NCBI RefSeq assembly: GCF_014202275.1 | Contig: NZ_JACHGF010000009.1 | Location: 124,001-188,000, forward strand | Direction: 5' to 3' | Source of the DNA: Rhabdobacter roseus | GTDB taxonomy: Bacteria; Bacteroidota; Bacteroidia; Cytophagales; Spirosomataceae | DNA: 64,000 nucleotides | Part shown: in pieces, positions 24,446 through 33,307 of the stretch | Layout: every line of letters begins with the position of its first letter | Numbering within the stretch: the stretch's first letter is position 1 | Translations under genes and position numbers: made by a program | Notes under the pieces: generated by a model | Databases searched by the model: none | The model's input: only the letters and a program-made list of their open reading frames with translations | Told to the model about the DNA's origin: nothing

Positions 24446-26221
24446 ATGAAAAATAAACTAAGAAAATACGGGTTGCTCTTGTTTGCCATGTTTGTCCTCA
24501 ATGGCTGCAATGACGATTTTCTGGAACGCTATCCGCTGGATAGAATTACCAACGATACCTTCTGGAACACCGAGAATGACCTCCGCGTGTACAACAACAG
24601 CCTCTACGACCTGGCCCGCAACGACGACAACGTGCCCATTCTGCACGGGCACTACCAGGGCTTTGAAAGCCACTGGGGTAGCATGTGGTTTCTGGACGAG
24701 CTCGCCGACAACATGGCTCCCAAGCACGCGCGGCACACGTTTTTTCAGCAGGTACGCTCGGGCAAGTACAACGTACCGGCCAACGCCGATTGGTTTGGCT
24801 ACAAGGGCTGGAACTTCGTGCGGGCCATCAACGTGGGCCTGGCCAACTACAACAAAGCCAACGTAGCCCAGAACATCAAAGACCGCTACATCGGGGAAGC
24901 CCGGCTGTTCCGGGGCTGGTTCTACGCCGAGAAGGTAAGCAAGTACGGCGATGTACCCTGGGTAGACCGCGAATTGAACGTGGATTCCGAAGAGCTCTTT
25001 GCACCGCGTACCGCCCGGGAAGTAGCCATGAAAAACGTACTGGACGACCTGAACTTCGCCAGCGAAAAACTACCCGATAGCTGGAACGACGGCAACGCGC
25101 CGGGCCGCCTCAACCGCTGGTGTGCGCTGCTGGTGAAGTCAAGGGTATGCCTGATCGAAGGTACCTGGCGCAAGTACCACGGCGGCACCGACGCCAACCT
25201 GTGGCTGGAAGAAGCCGCCAAAGCCGCCAAGGAACTCATGGACAAAGGCCCCTACTCCCTGCACCGCACCGGCGACGTCAACAACGACTACAACTCCTAC
25301 CACCGCATCCTTAACCTGGCCGGCAACAAGGAAGTGATGTACTGGCGCAAGTACCAGCTGGGCGTTTTTACCAACCACGTGCAGTCGTACTTTGAGTACG
25401 CGGGCGGCGCTACCAAAAGCCTGGTGGAAGACTACCTCTGCACCGACGGGCTGCCCATTTCGATTTCCCCACTTTACAAAGGAGACGGCAAGATTGAGGA
25501 TGTATTTGAAAACCGTGACCCCCGGCTGCGGCAAACCGTGCTGCACCCCGCCGACGCCGCCAAGTACAAGTACCACCTCGGCGACGGCCGAGCCTACCCC
25601 CGCGTAACGGGCATGGCCGGTGGCTACATATCCGAAACGGGCTACCATATCATCAAGCACTACAACGCCGACGACATGATCGGGAAAGCCTTTGATACGG
25701 CCGAGTCGCCCGCCATTATCCTGCGCTTTGGCGAAGCCCTCCTCAACTACGCCGAGGCCAAAGCCGAGCTAGGTACCCTCACCCAGGCCGACCTCAACGT
25801 GAGTATCAACCTCCTGCGCGACCGCGTGGGCATGCCTCACCTGAACCTCTCGGCCGTGCCGGTAGATCCCCGCTACACCAGTGACGGCGTGTCGCCGCTC
25901 ATCGTGGAGATCCGCCGGGAGCGCCGGATCGAGCTGTTTATGGAAGGCCAGCGGTACATTGACCTGCGCCGCTGGAAGCAAGGCAAAAAGCTGCTGATCC
26001 CCACCATGGGCATGCGCTGGGACGATGCCGCCAAGGCCCGCTACCCCGGTGCCGTGGTGCAGAGCAGCGTGGACCCTGTATCCGGCAAAACGTACATCGA
26101 CGTGTACAAAGGTACCGACTGGGCCAACCCGGTGTTTAACGAAGCCAAAGATTACCTGTGGCCCATTCCGCTCAATGTTCTGGCCCAAAATCCGGCCATC
26201 AAGCAAAATCCGGGCTGGTAG
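24446..26221 (+). CDS. SusD/RagB family glycan-binding lipoprotein
   Basis: This 591-residue outer-membrane lipoprotein has C21 in VLNGC as the lipidated residue. It carries the typical start CNDDFLERYPLDRITNDTFWNTENDL, the TPR-like helical core with EARLFRGWFYAEKVSKYGDVPWVDREL, and the conserved C-terminal section (ILRFGEALLNYAEAKAELGTL ... IRRERRIELFMEGQRYIDLRRWKQGK). It forms the lid of the SusC transporter encoded 26 bp upstream. Length is at the long end of the normal range. Confidence 0.97.
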   Translation: MKNKLRKYGLLLFAMFVLNGCNDDFLERYPLDRITNDTFWNTENDLRVYNNSLYDLARNDDNVPILHGHYQGFESHWGSMWFLDELADNMAPKHARHTFFQQVRSGKYNVPANADWFGYKGWNFVRAINVGLANYNKANVAQNIKDRYIGEARLFRGWFYAEKVSKYGDVPWVDRELNVDSEELFAPRTAREVAMKNVLDDLNFASEKLPDSWNDGNAPGRLNRWCALLVKSRVCLIEGTWRKYHGGTDANLWLEEAAKAAKELMDKGPYSLHRTGDVNNDYNSYHRILNLAGNKEVMYWRKYQLGVFTNHVQSYFEYAGGATKSLVEDYLCTDGLPISISPLYKGDGKIEDVFENRDPRLRQTVLHPADAAKYKYHLGDGRAYPRVTGMAGGYISETGYHIIKHYNADDMIGKAFDTAESPAIILRFGEALLNYAEAKAELGTLTQADLNVSINLLRDRVGMPHLNLSAVPVDPRYTSDGVSPLIVEIRRERRIELFMEGQRYIDLRRWKQGKKLLIPTMGMRWDDAAKARYPGAVVQSSVDPVSGKTYIDVYKGTDWANPVFNEAKDYLWPIPLNVLAQNPAIKQNPGW

Positions 26222-26256
26222 GGTACTTGTAAATATCCGTATTTAAAATAAACCAA

Positions 26257-26298
26257 CAGGGTACTTTGAGAAGCTAAACGCTTTCTCAATGTACCCTG
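26257..26298 (+). terminator. Terminator hairpin after susD
   Basis: CAGGGTACTTTGAGAAGC and GCTTTCTCAATGTACCCTG form an imperfect long stem around a short loop, followed by CTTTTATT. The stem again contains an inverted pair of GGTAC/GTACC. The sulfatase gene downstream may therefore have its own promoter. Confidence 0.65.
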
Positions 26299-26437
26299 CT
26301 TTTATTAGGCTTTCCTGACTATAAAAACAGTTTACTAACTTTATACGGAAAAATCCTGAATGCAGTATGTTCACCCACAAGTACCCTTTTTTACTTCAGG
26401 TACCTAGGTACGTATTGGTTTTACTTTTTAATTTTCT

Positions 26438-27910
26438 ATGAAAAAAAGATTTTATTATTTGCTGCTTTTACTGCCAGCCGTGGCGCTCACCGCCTTCTTG
26501 GCCCGGCCGGTGGCCATGCCCCAAAAATCCCCTCCCAACATCGTCGTTTTCTTCGTCGACGACATGGGCTATGGCGACCTGAGCTGCTACGGGGCCAGCC
26601 AGTACCAAACGCCCCACCTGGACCGCATGGCCAGCGAGGGCATTCGGTTTACCAACTTCCTCTCGGCCCAGGCCGTGTGCAGCGCTTCCCGGGCGGCGCT
26701 GCTGACGGGCTGCTATCCCAACCGCATCGGGATCTGGGGGGCGCTCTTCCCCAACGCTACCCGCGCCCTCCACCCCAACGAAACGACCATCGCCGAACTT
26801 CTGAAAGGGAAAGGCTACAAGACGGGGATGTTTGGCAAATGGCACCTGGGCGACCAGCCAGGCTACCTGCCGCTGGCGCACGGCTTCGATGAATACGTGG
26901 GCCTACCCTACTCCAACGACATGTGGCCCGTCGACTACGACGGCCAGCCCGTGGCCGACTCCGACCGGCGGAAGACGGCCTTTCCCGCCCTGCCCCTGCT
27001 CAACGGCAACGATACCATCAAGATCATCAAGACCTTCGACGACCAGGCCGAACTCACCGGCCTCTACACCGAGAAGGCCATCCGCTTCATAAAAAAACAC
27101 CGGAAAGAGCCCTTCTTCCTGTACATCCCGCACTCGATGCCCCACGTACCCATTGCGGCCTCGCCGCGCTTCAAGGGCAAAAGCCCGCAAGGTACCTACG
27201 GCGACGTAATCATGGAGATCGACTGGTCGGTGGGCGAGGTACTTAAGGCCCTTAAAGACAACGGCCTCGACGATAACACCCTGGTGATCTTTACCAGCGA
27301 CAACGGCCCCTGGCTCAACTACGGCAACCACGCCGGCTCGGCCGGGGGCTTCCGTGAGGGCAAGGGCGTGAGTACCGAAGGCGGCCACCGGGTACCTTGT
27401 CTGGTGCGCTGGAAAGGCGTAGCACCCGCGGGTACCGTCTGCAACCGCCTCTCGTCCACCATCGACCTGCTCCCTACCTTCGCGGCTATCACCGGGGCCC
27501 CACTACCCGCCCATAAGATCGACGGCATCAATATCCTGCCGCTCCTCAAAGGCGACGCGCAGGCCGTACCGCGCCAGACGTTTCTGTACTACTACCGCAA
27601 AAACAACCTCGAGGCCGTTCGGCGCGACAACTGGAAGCTGGTACTTCCGCACCAAGGGCGTAGCTACGAGGGCCAGGTACCCGGCAACGACGGCTATCCC
27701 GGCAAAGCCCCTGAAAACCACCCCTACCCGCTGGCGCTCTACGACCTCCGCCGCGACCCCAGCGAGCGCTACGACGTGCAGGCGCTATACCCCGACATCG
27801 TGGCCGACCTTCAGAAACTGGCCGAAGCCGCCCGCGAGGATCTGGGCGATGACCTCACCAACCGAACCGGTAAAAACGTGCGCGAAAGCGCCCTGTTAGC
27901 GCCGGAGTAG
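26438..27910 (+). CDS. Exported sulfatase (formylglycine type)
   Basis: This protein of 490 residues has a signal peptide (MKKRFYYLLLLLPAVALTAFLARP). The N-terminal metal site is visible in NIVVFFVDDMGYGDLSCYG (two aspartates). The maturation motif is C81-S-A-S-R85 in CSASRAALLTG, whose cysteine is converted to formylglycine by an FGE-type enzyme. Also present are GKWHLG and FTSDNGPW. It removes sulfate esters from a glycan in the periplasm; family S1. Position after susC/susD suggests that the imported glycan is sulfated. Confidence 0.95.
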   Translation: MKKRFYYLLLLLPAVALTAFLARPVAMPQKSPPNIVVFFVDDMGYGDLSCYGASQYQTPHLDRMASEGIRFTNFLSAQAVCSASRAALLTGCYPNRIGIWGALFPNATRALHPNETTIAELLKGKGYKTGMFGKWHLGDQPGYLPLAHGFDEYVGLPYSNDMWPVDYDGQPVADSDRRKTAFPALPLLNGNDTIKIIKTFDDQAELTGLYTEKAIRFIKKHRKEPFFLYIPHSMPHVPIAASPRFKGKSPQGTYGDVIMEIDWSVGEVLKALKDNGLDDNTLVIFTSDNGPWLNYGNHAGSAGGFREGKGVSTEGGHRVPCLVRWKGVAPAGTVCNRLSSTIDLLPTFAAITGAPLPAHKIDGINILPLLKGDAQAVPRQTFLYYYRKNNLEAVRRDNWKLVLPHQGRSYEGQVPGNDGYPGKAPENHPYPLALYDLRRDPSERYDVQALYPDIVADLQKLAEAAREDLGDDLTNRTGKNVRESALLAPE

Positions 27911-27938
27911 GCCCGCCTGCTTCCAAGGTACCTTCTTC

Positions 27939-27967
27939 AAGTACCTACCTTCACTGGGTAGGTACTT
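27939..27967 (+). terminator. Intrinsic terminator after the sulfatase
   Basis: AAGTACCTACC (27939-27949) pairs with GGTAGGTACTT (27957-27967) around a 7-nt loop and is followed by a T-rich run (TTTTATTTT). This is the clearest intrinsic terminator in the window, and its arms are AAGTACC/GGTACTT. Confidence 0.8.
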
Positions 27968-28027
27968 TTTTATTTTCTATTTATTCCAAAAATAGTCAAA
28001 ACGGAGTAAGGGGAAAATTTCTGGGAG

Positions 28028-28057
28028 TTGTCTTGTAAGTAGTACGATTGAATTGTT
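28028..28057 (+). promoter_or_regulatory. Conserved element upstream of ECF sigma gene 1
   Basis: TTGTCT, then 12 nt, then GATTGAAT, ending 28 bp before the ATG at 28086. Without gaps it matches 22 of 30 positions of 39613-39642, which lies at nearly the same distance from the second ECF gene. It is a candidate ECF-dependent autoregulated promoter. Confidence 0.5.
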
Positions 28058-28085
28058 CAATGAATAAATAGGTCAATTTCAGGCT

Positions 28086-28796
28086 ATGCAAGTACCCCTA
28101 CCCGCAGATTCTCCCCACGAAAGGCCTGCTTCGGACCGGCATCCACTCAACCCCAGGGTATCGGCGGCCGAGCCTATGGAGAAGAAGGTACCCGTTCATG
28201 ACTCGGAGCTATTCATTCGAAAGGCGTTTGAAGAAAATCCCCGGCAGGGCTGCGAGCTACTTTTCCGGCGGTATCACAAGGTCTTGTGCAGCCACGCCGT
28301 GCGCTTCGTATATTCCAGAGAAATCGCCGAGGACCTGGTCAGTGATGTATTCTGTCGGCTCTGGAAAACCAAGGCCTACGAAGGCATTACGTCTTCCTAC
28401 CGGTTCTACTTGTTCCGTTGCGTCCGCAACGAGGCCTACAACTACCTGCGGCTGGAATTCCGAAAAACCGAGAGCATGGAAGTAGCCGAGCTGCAGGAGT
28501 CGTCGCGCAGCCAGCGGCCCGACCACATCACCCAGTTTGAAGAGGTATTTGCGCAGGTGGAGGTACTTATTGAGTCGCTGCCTCCGCAGTGCCGTAAGAT
28601 TTTTCTGATGAACCGGTTTGAGGGGAAAAAGTACCAGGAAATTGCCGACGAAACAGGTACCTCCATCAAGACGGTAGAGGTACATATCGGCAAGGCGCTG
28701 GCGATCCTGCGTAAAGGGTTGAAAGACCACTGGATCTGGGGCATGGCTCCCTTGCTGACGCTTTTCTATCTACTACCCAAGGTACTTTTTGCTTAA
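28086..28796 (+). CDS. ECF RNA polymerase sigma factor (FecI-like)
   Basis: This 236-residue regulator has region 2 (FVYSREIAEDLVSDVFCRLWKTKAY) and region 4 (LPPQCRKIFLMNRFEGKKYQEIADETGTSIKTVEVHIGKALAILRKGL). It has an N-terminal extension of about 40 residues and a hydrophobic C-terminal tail (IWGMAPLLTLFYLLPKVLFA). The paralogue at 39673 shares both, which supports the ATG at 28086 over 28176. It heads the FecR-SusC(STN)-SusD unit and presumably directs its transcription when SusC signals substrate. Confidence 0.92.
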   Translation: MQVPLPADSPHERPASDRHPLNPRVSAAEPMEKKVPVHDSELFIRKAFEENPRQGCELLFRRYHKVLCSHAVRFVYSREIAEDLVSDVFCRLWKTKAYEGITSSYRFYLFRCVRNEAYNYLRLEFRKTESMEVAELQESSRSQRPDHITQFEEVFAQVEVLIESLPPQCRKIFLMNRFEGKKYQEIADETGTSIKTVEVHIGKALAILRKGLKDHWIWGMAPLLTLFYLLPKVLFA

Positions 28797-28874
28797 AAGG
28801 AATTTTCTTATCTGTACACTAAGGGGGTTTTCCAAAACTTGTGTCTTAGTTAATAACCAGCCTTGATCTTTCGC

Positions 28875-29885
28875 ATGAAAACAGATATATCCAAAGCCTT
28901 GATATTCGACCACTTTGCCCGCAAAACCTCCCCGCTGCAACGGAAGCGGATCGAGGAGTGGCTTCAGCTGGAAAGCAACGAGGAGCAGTACTACGCCTGG
29001 CTGGAAGAGTGGGAACACGCCCACCTTCAGTACGTGGCTCCCACCGAGGTAGCGCTGGAAAGCTATGCTACCTTTTTGGAAGCCAATCCGTTGCCGCTCC
29101 GCACACCAGAGGAGGCTCCGCTGGGGGAGCAAAGCAGAAACCCGGCCCGAATCGGGGGAATGCAGTGGCTGGTGGCGGCCTCCATCCTGCTGGTACTTGG
29201 CCTGGGCGGGTGGATCTCGCGGGATACCATCCGGTACAAAACCTACCAAACCGCCTACGGCGAAATCCAGCGCTTCCAACTGGCCGACGGCAGTACCGTG
29301 AAGCTCAACACCAACTCATCGCTGCGGGTACCTCGCTGGGGCTTCGGCGACAAAACCCGGGAGGTGTTCCTGACGGGCGAGGCTAACTTCTCCGTCACCC
29401 ACACGCCCACCAACCAGCGTTTTATTGTCAAAACGCCCAAGGGATTCGACGTAGTGGTGCTGGGTACGGAGTTTACGATGTACGCCCGCAAACATAACTC
29501 CAAGGTGGTGCTGAACAAAGGCAAGGTGCAGGTACGCTACCAGGAAGAAAACACGCAGAAAGAAGTCACCATGAAGCCCGGCGACCTGGTGACCTTCGAC
29601 CGGCAAAACAACGTGCAGCTCCGCACTACACAGCAGGCCCCTAGCTACGCGGCCTGGGAGGAGCAACGCTTTGTGTTTGAAGAAACCTCGCTGGAAGAAG
29701 TAGCCTACCTCTTGCAGGAAAACTACGGCCTCCGGGTGGAAATCAAGGGTCAGAACCTCTCCGAGCGGGTCCTGATGGGCTCCTTCCGCGCCAGAAATCT
29801 CGATGAACTATTACTAACCATCTCCGAGCTACTGGATATCAGCGTGGTCCGGCAGGAGAATCGTGTTCAAATGGCTGATAAATAA
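28875..29885 (+). CDS. FecR-family anti-sigma factor
   Basis: This 337-residue inner-membrane protein starts at ATG 28875. Residues 1-75 form the cytoplasmic sigma-binding part (ALIFDHFARKTSPLQRKRIEEWL). One membrane segment follows (MQWLVAASILLVLGLGGWIS). The periplasmic FecR domain carries TAYGEIQRFQLADGSTVKLNTNSSLRVPRWGF and FIVKTPKGFDVVVLGTEFTMYAR. The C-terminal DUF4974-type domain (RFVFEETSLEEVAYLLQENYGLRVEI) probably contacts the STN domain of SusC. It relays occupancy of the transporter to the sigma factor. Confidence 0.95.
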   Translation: MKTDISKALIFDHFARKTSPLQRKRIEEWLQLESNEEQYYAWLEEWEHAHLQYVAPTEVALESYATFLEANPLPLRTPEEAPLGEQSRNPARIGGMQWLVAASILLVLGLGGWISRDTIRYKTYQTAYGEIQRFQLADGSTVKLNTNSSLRVPRWGFGDKTREVFLTGEANFSVTHTPTNQRFIVKTPKGFDVVVLGTEFTMYARKHNSKVVLNKGKVQVRYQEENTQKEVTMKPGDLVTFDRQNNVQLRTTQQAPSYAAWEEQRFVFEETSLEEVAYLLQENYGLRVEIKGQNLSERVLMGSFRARNLDELLLTISELLDISVVRQENRVQMADK

Positions 29886-29911
29886 TTTCATTTTCTAAAA
29901 ACCCTTATTGT

Positions 29912-32900
29912 ATGTTTAAACCATTACACAAAGCCCCGCTGCTGGGGTTCATGCTACTGCTTTTGCTTTTGGGAAAGCAACCCGGCTACGCCCAGACCAT
30001 CGTGATGGCCCGAGCCCTCCCCCAGGAGCAACCCGTCACGAGCAAACCGGCGGCCCTGCAACTCAAGGATGTGCTCAACCAGCTCAAAACCCAATACCAG
30101 GTGGATATCCTGTTTGAGCTTAAAACCGTAGAAGGCCTGACGGTACCTTCGACCACCGTGAGCAAAAACCTAAACCTGGAAAGGAATCTGGAAAAAGTAT
30201 TGACGCCTTTTGGGCTGCGCTACAAAAAAGTAAACAGTAGCTCGTACATGGTATTGGGAGAAAAAAAGGCAAAAAAAACCGCCGAAGCCGACCTTTCACC
30301 CGGTAGAAGTACCTCCAAAACGGATCGTAGTCCGACGGGGTACCTTGAGCAATCAGAAATTGGGGAAGTCTCTCCTCCTGGCTCTACCTCTATCTCTACT
30401 CGCACAGCCGACCGTACCCTGCGAGGAAAAGTAACCGACGAAACCGGCGCGGGCCTGCCCGGCGTGAGCGTAGTCCAGAAAGGGACCCAGCGCGGCACCA
30501 CCACCGACGCCGAAGGCGACTTCCAGCTCACGGTCCCGGACGGGGCGGCGGTCCTGGTCTTCTCGTTTGTGGGGTACCTCTCGCAGGAAATAGAAGTACT
30601 TAACCAAACGACCCTAACGGTTTCCCTAAAAGGCGACACCAAATCGCTTGAGGAAGTGGTAGTGGTGGGGTACGGGACAGCAAGGAAGAAAGATCTGACC
30701 GGGGCCGTTGCGAGTGTCAACATCGAAGACACCAGGCTCCAACCGAATACGAATGCTACCCAAATGCTAAGGGGGACAACCGCAGGGGTACAGGTGACCG
30801 ACAACGGAAGGCCAGGCCAGAATGGGTCCATTAATATCAGGGGAATTAATTCAATATCTGCCAGTAATTCTCCCCTGATCGTGTTGGATGGGATCATCTA
30901 CGCGGGAGGTAGTTTAGCGGATATCAACCCCAATGACATTGAGTCCATCGATGTATTAAAAGACGCCAGTTCAACGGCCATCTATGGCTCCCTGGCGGCC
31001 AACGGCGTGATCGAAATCACAACCAAAAAGGGGAAGTTGGGCAAGCCGAAATTTGCGCTCAATACCTACATGGGCTTTTCGGACTATGCCTTTTTACCCG
31101 ACTTACTGACTCCCGAGCAGTACCTGGCCGCCCGGAAAGACGCCGAAATAGCGGATGGTGGGCCCGTTCCGTTTTGGCCCAGTGAACTGGCAAATATTGC
31201 TGCTAATCGTACGATAAACCCGTTTGAGGAAATCAGGCAGAGCGCGCCGATGTCCAATTATGAACTGAGTGTGGCAGGCAAAACCGATCGTCTGAATTAC
31301 TTTTTCTCCGGAGCCTACACCACTGCGAAATCACCCGTACGTGGGGATAACTTCGGCCGGATATCCAGTCGGCTGAATCTTAGCGTACAGGCAACGGATT
31401 GGTTGAAACTGGGCGTCAACAGTGGTTTTTCATCAAGGGATGATTCGGGTAATCGGGTCGATCTGGGAGCTGTAACGCAATTGAGTCCCTTCGCTCAGTT
31501 GTACCTGGAAGATGGGGTGTCGCCCAAGCCGCTCCCCATGGATATCGGAGGAGTGCCCAGTCCGATCATGTCCAATGTATTGAACAAAAGGCACTCGATT
31601 ACGAATGTTCTTTTCACCAATATATTTGCCGAGATGGTCATCTGGAAAGGACTCTCATACAAGATTAATGGCGGATATACCCGGACGGATTCCAAGCTCT
31701 TTCAGTACGCGCCTGCCTACAAGCCGGTGAACCGACTGGGTTCCGGCTCGAAAAGGCACGGGGAAAATCAGAATTTCACCCTGGAAAACATCGTCAAGTA
31801 CCAACAGAATATCGGACAGGATCATCGCCTGGACCTGACGATGCTCTACGGTTTGTATGACTTTAAGAATCAGTTTTCACAACTTTCCAGTCAGAACATT
31901 TTCAACGATGCCCTGGGATACAATGCGCTGGAGATTGGAGACAACTTTAATATTGATGCAGGTGCCGCTGAAAATAAGCAAATCTCAAGCATGGCGAGGC
32001 TGGGGTATACTTTAAAGGGAAAGTATTTTGTGACCCTGAGCATACGCCGCGATGGATATTCGGCCTTCGGAGCCGGGAATAAGTTTGGCGTGTTTCCCGC
32101 GGCGGCATTGAGCTGGAACATGAGTGACGAGGATTTCTTTAAGGAGATCCGACAGATTAACTTCATGAAACTGCGGGCTTCCTGGGGTAGGAATGGAAAC
32201 CGGGGCGTAGAAGAGTATTCCTCTTTAAGCCAGGTTACTCAGGGGAACTACGTTTTCGGCGACGGAAGTCCGACCTCGGTTGGGCTAAGCCCAAGCACAC
32301 TGGCCAACCCGAACCTGGGCTGGGAGACCACCGAAAGCTTTAATATTGGTACCGATATAGAGGCGTTTTCCAGTCGCATCGGAGCATCGATCAACTTCTA
32401 CCAGAGCAATACCTTTGATCTTCTGCTGCAACAGATCATTCCCAATACCAATGGTTTTGAAAGATTCCTACGCAACATTGGTGAAACGAAAAACCATGGT
32501 CTTGAGATAGATCTGAAAACGGTAAATATCCGTAGAGGTGATTTCGAATGGAATACCAGGGTTGCGTTTTCATTCAATCGAAACAAAATTGTGAAGCTTA
32601 CCGGCAGGGATTTGAATAATGACGGGATAGAAGATGACGATATCGCCAGCCGATGGTTCATTGGGCATCCTTTGGGATCCAATTTTGATTATGTTTTCGA
32701 CGGAATATTTCAGGAAGGAGATGACCTGAGCCTGATACCCGGAGCGCAACCTGGTGACATCAAATTCAAAGACATAAGCGGCCCCGATGGCGTACCCGAT
32801 GGCAAAATATCTCCGGACGACCGGACGGTTGTCAGCAATGACCAAGCAAATTTCAATATGGGGATTACCAACATACTCACCTTCAAAGGATTCAGCTTAA

Positions 32901-33307
32901 CGATTGCCCTGAACTCGAGACAGGGTGGATATAGCCCCGTTTCGATGCTGAATCCAGGTAGTAATTTTTACGATCAGATGAACTTTTTGGATGTTCCCTA
33001 CTGGACGCCTGAAAATCCGATCAATGACTACGCCCGGATTAATTACCGGAATCCCCTCGGTTACGGATTTTATCAAAGCAGAAGTTTCGTGCGACTTCAG
33101 GATGTATCCTTTGCTTACAGCATCCCCGAGACTATTACAAGAAGAGCACGGTTGGGTAGCGTACAGATCTATGTGAGTGGTAAAAACCTGGCCACCTGGA
33201 CCAAATGGATGGGCTGGGATCCTGAGTTTGGAGAGGGGGGAAGGTCGCCGAGAACCAATGGACCCTTGCTCAAAACCTACGTGGCCGGTCTCAATATTTC
33301 ATTCTAA
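29912..33307 (+). CDS. SusC/RagA transporter with N-terminal STN sensor domain (mosaic)
   Basis: This protein has 1131 residues. In order: signal peptide, STN domain (about 45-115, LQLKDVLNQLKTQYQVDILFE), linker, CarboxypepD_reg domain (about 170-245), TonB-box region (LEEVVVVGYGTARKKDLTG), plug and barrel ending in ISF. The STN domain signals to FecR; plug and barrel import the glycan with SusD. Base composition changes sharply near 30.72 kb. Upstream is GC-rich with dense GTAC motifs (about 8 in 790 bp). Downstream it is AT-richer, with motifs at background. The protein therefore looks like a native signalling front joined to a foreign transport module. Confidence 0.95.
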   Translation: MFKPLHKAPLLGFMLLLLLLGKQPGYAQTIVMARALPQEQPVTSKPAALQLKDVLNQLKTQYQVDILFELKTVEGLTVPSTTVSKNLNLERNLEKVLTPFGLRYKKVNSSSYMVLGEKKAKKTAEADLSPGRSTSKTDRSPTGYLEQSEIGEVSPPGSTSISTRTADRTLRGKVTDETGAGLPGVSVVQKGTQRGTTTDAEGDFQLTVPDGAAVLVFSFVGYLSQEIEVLNQTTLTVSLKGDTKSLEEVVVVGYGTARKKDLTGAVASVNIEDTRLQPNTNATQMLRGTTAGVQVTDNGRPGQNGSINIRGINSISASNSPLIVLDGIIYAGGSLADINPNDIESIDVLKDASSTAIYGSLAANGVIEITTKKGKLGKPKFALNTYMGFSDYAFLPDLLTPEQYLAARKDAEIADGGPVPFWPSELANIAANRTINPFEEIRQSAPMSNYELSVAGKTDRLNYFFSGAYTTAKSPVRGDNFGRISSRLNLSVQATDWLKLGVNSGFSSRDDSGNRVDLGAVTQLSPFAQLYLEDGVSPKPLPMDIGGVPSPIMSNVLNKRHSITNVLFTNIFAEMVIWKGLSYKINGGYTRTDSKLFQYAPAYKPVNRLGSGSKRHGENQNFTLENIVKYQQNIGQDHRLDLTMLYGLYDFKNQFSQLSSQNIFNDALGYNALEIGDNFNIDAGAAENKQISSMARLGYTLKGKYFVTLSIRRDGYSAFGAGNKFGVFPAAALSWNMSDEDFFKEIRQINFMKLRASWGRNGNRGVEEYSSLSQVTQGNYVFGDGSPTSVGLSPSTLANPNLGWETTESFNIGTDIEAFSSRIGASINFYQSNTFDLLLQQIIPNTNGFERFLRNIGETKNHGLEIDLKTVNIRRGDFEWNTRVAFSFNRNKIVKLTGRDLNNDGIEDDDIASRWFIGHPLGSNFDYVFDGIFQEGDDLSLIPGAQPGDIKFKDISGPDGVPDGKISPDDRTVVSNDQANFNMGITNILTFKGFSLTIALNSRQGGYSPVSMLNPGSNFYDQMNFLDVPYWTPENPINDYARINYRNPLGYGFYQSRSFVRLQDVSFAYSIPETITRRARLGSVQIYVSGKNLATWTKWMGWDPEFGEGGRSPRTNGPLLKTYVAGLNISF

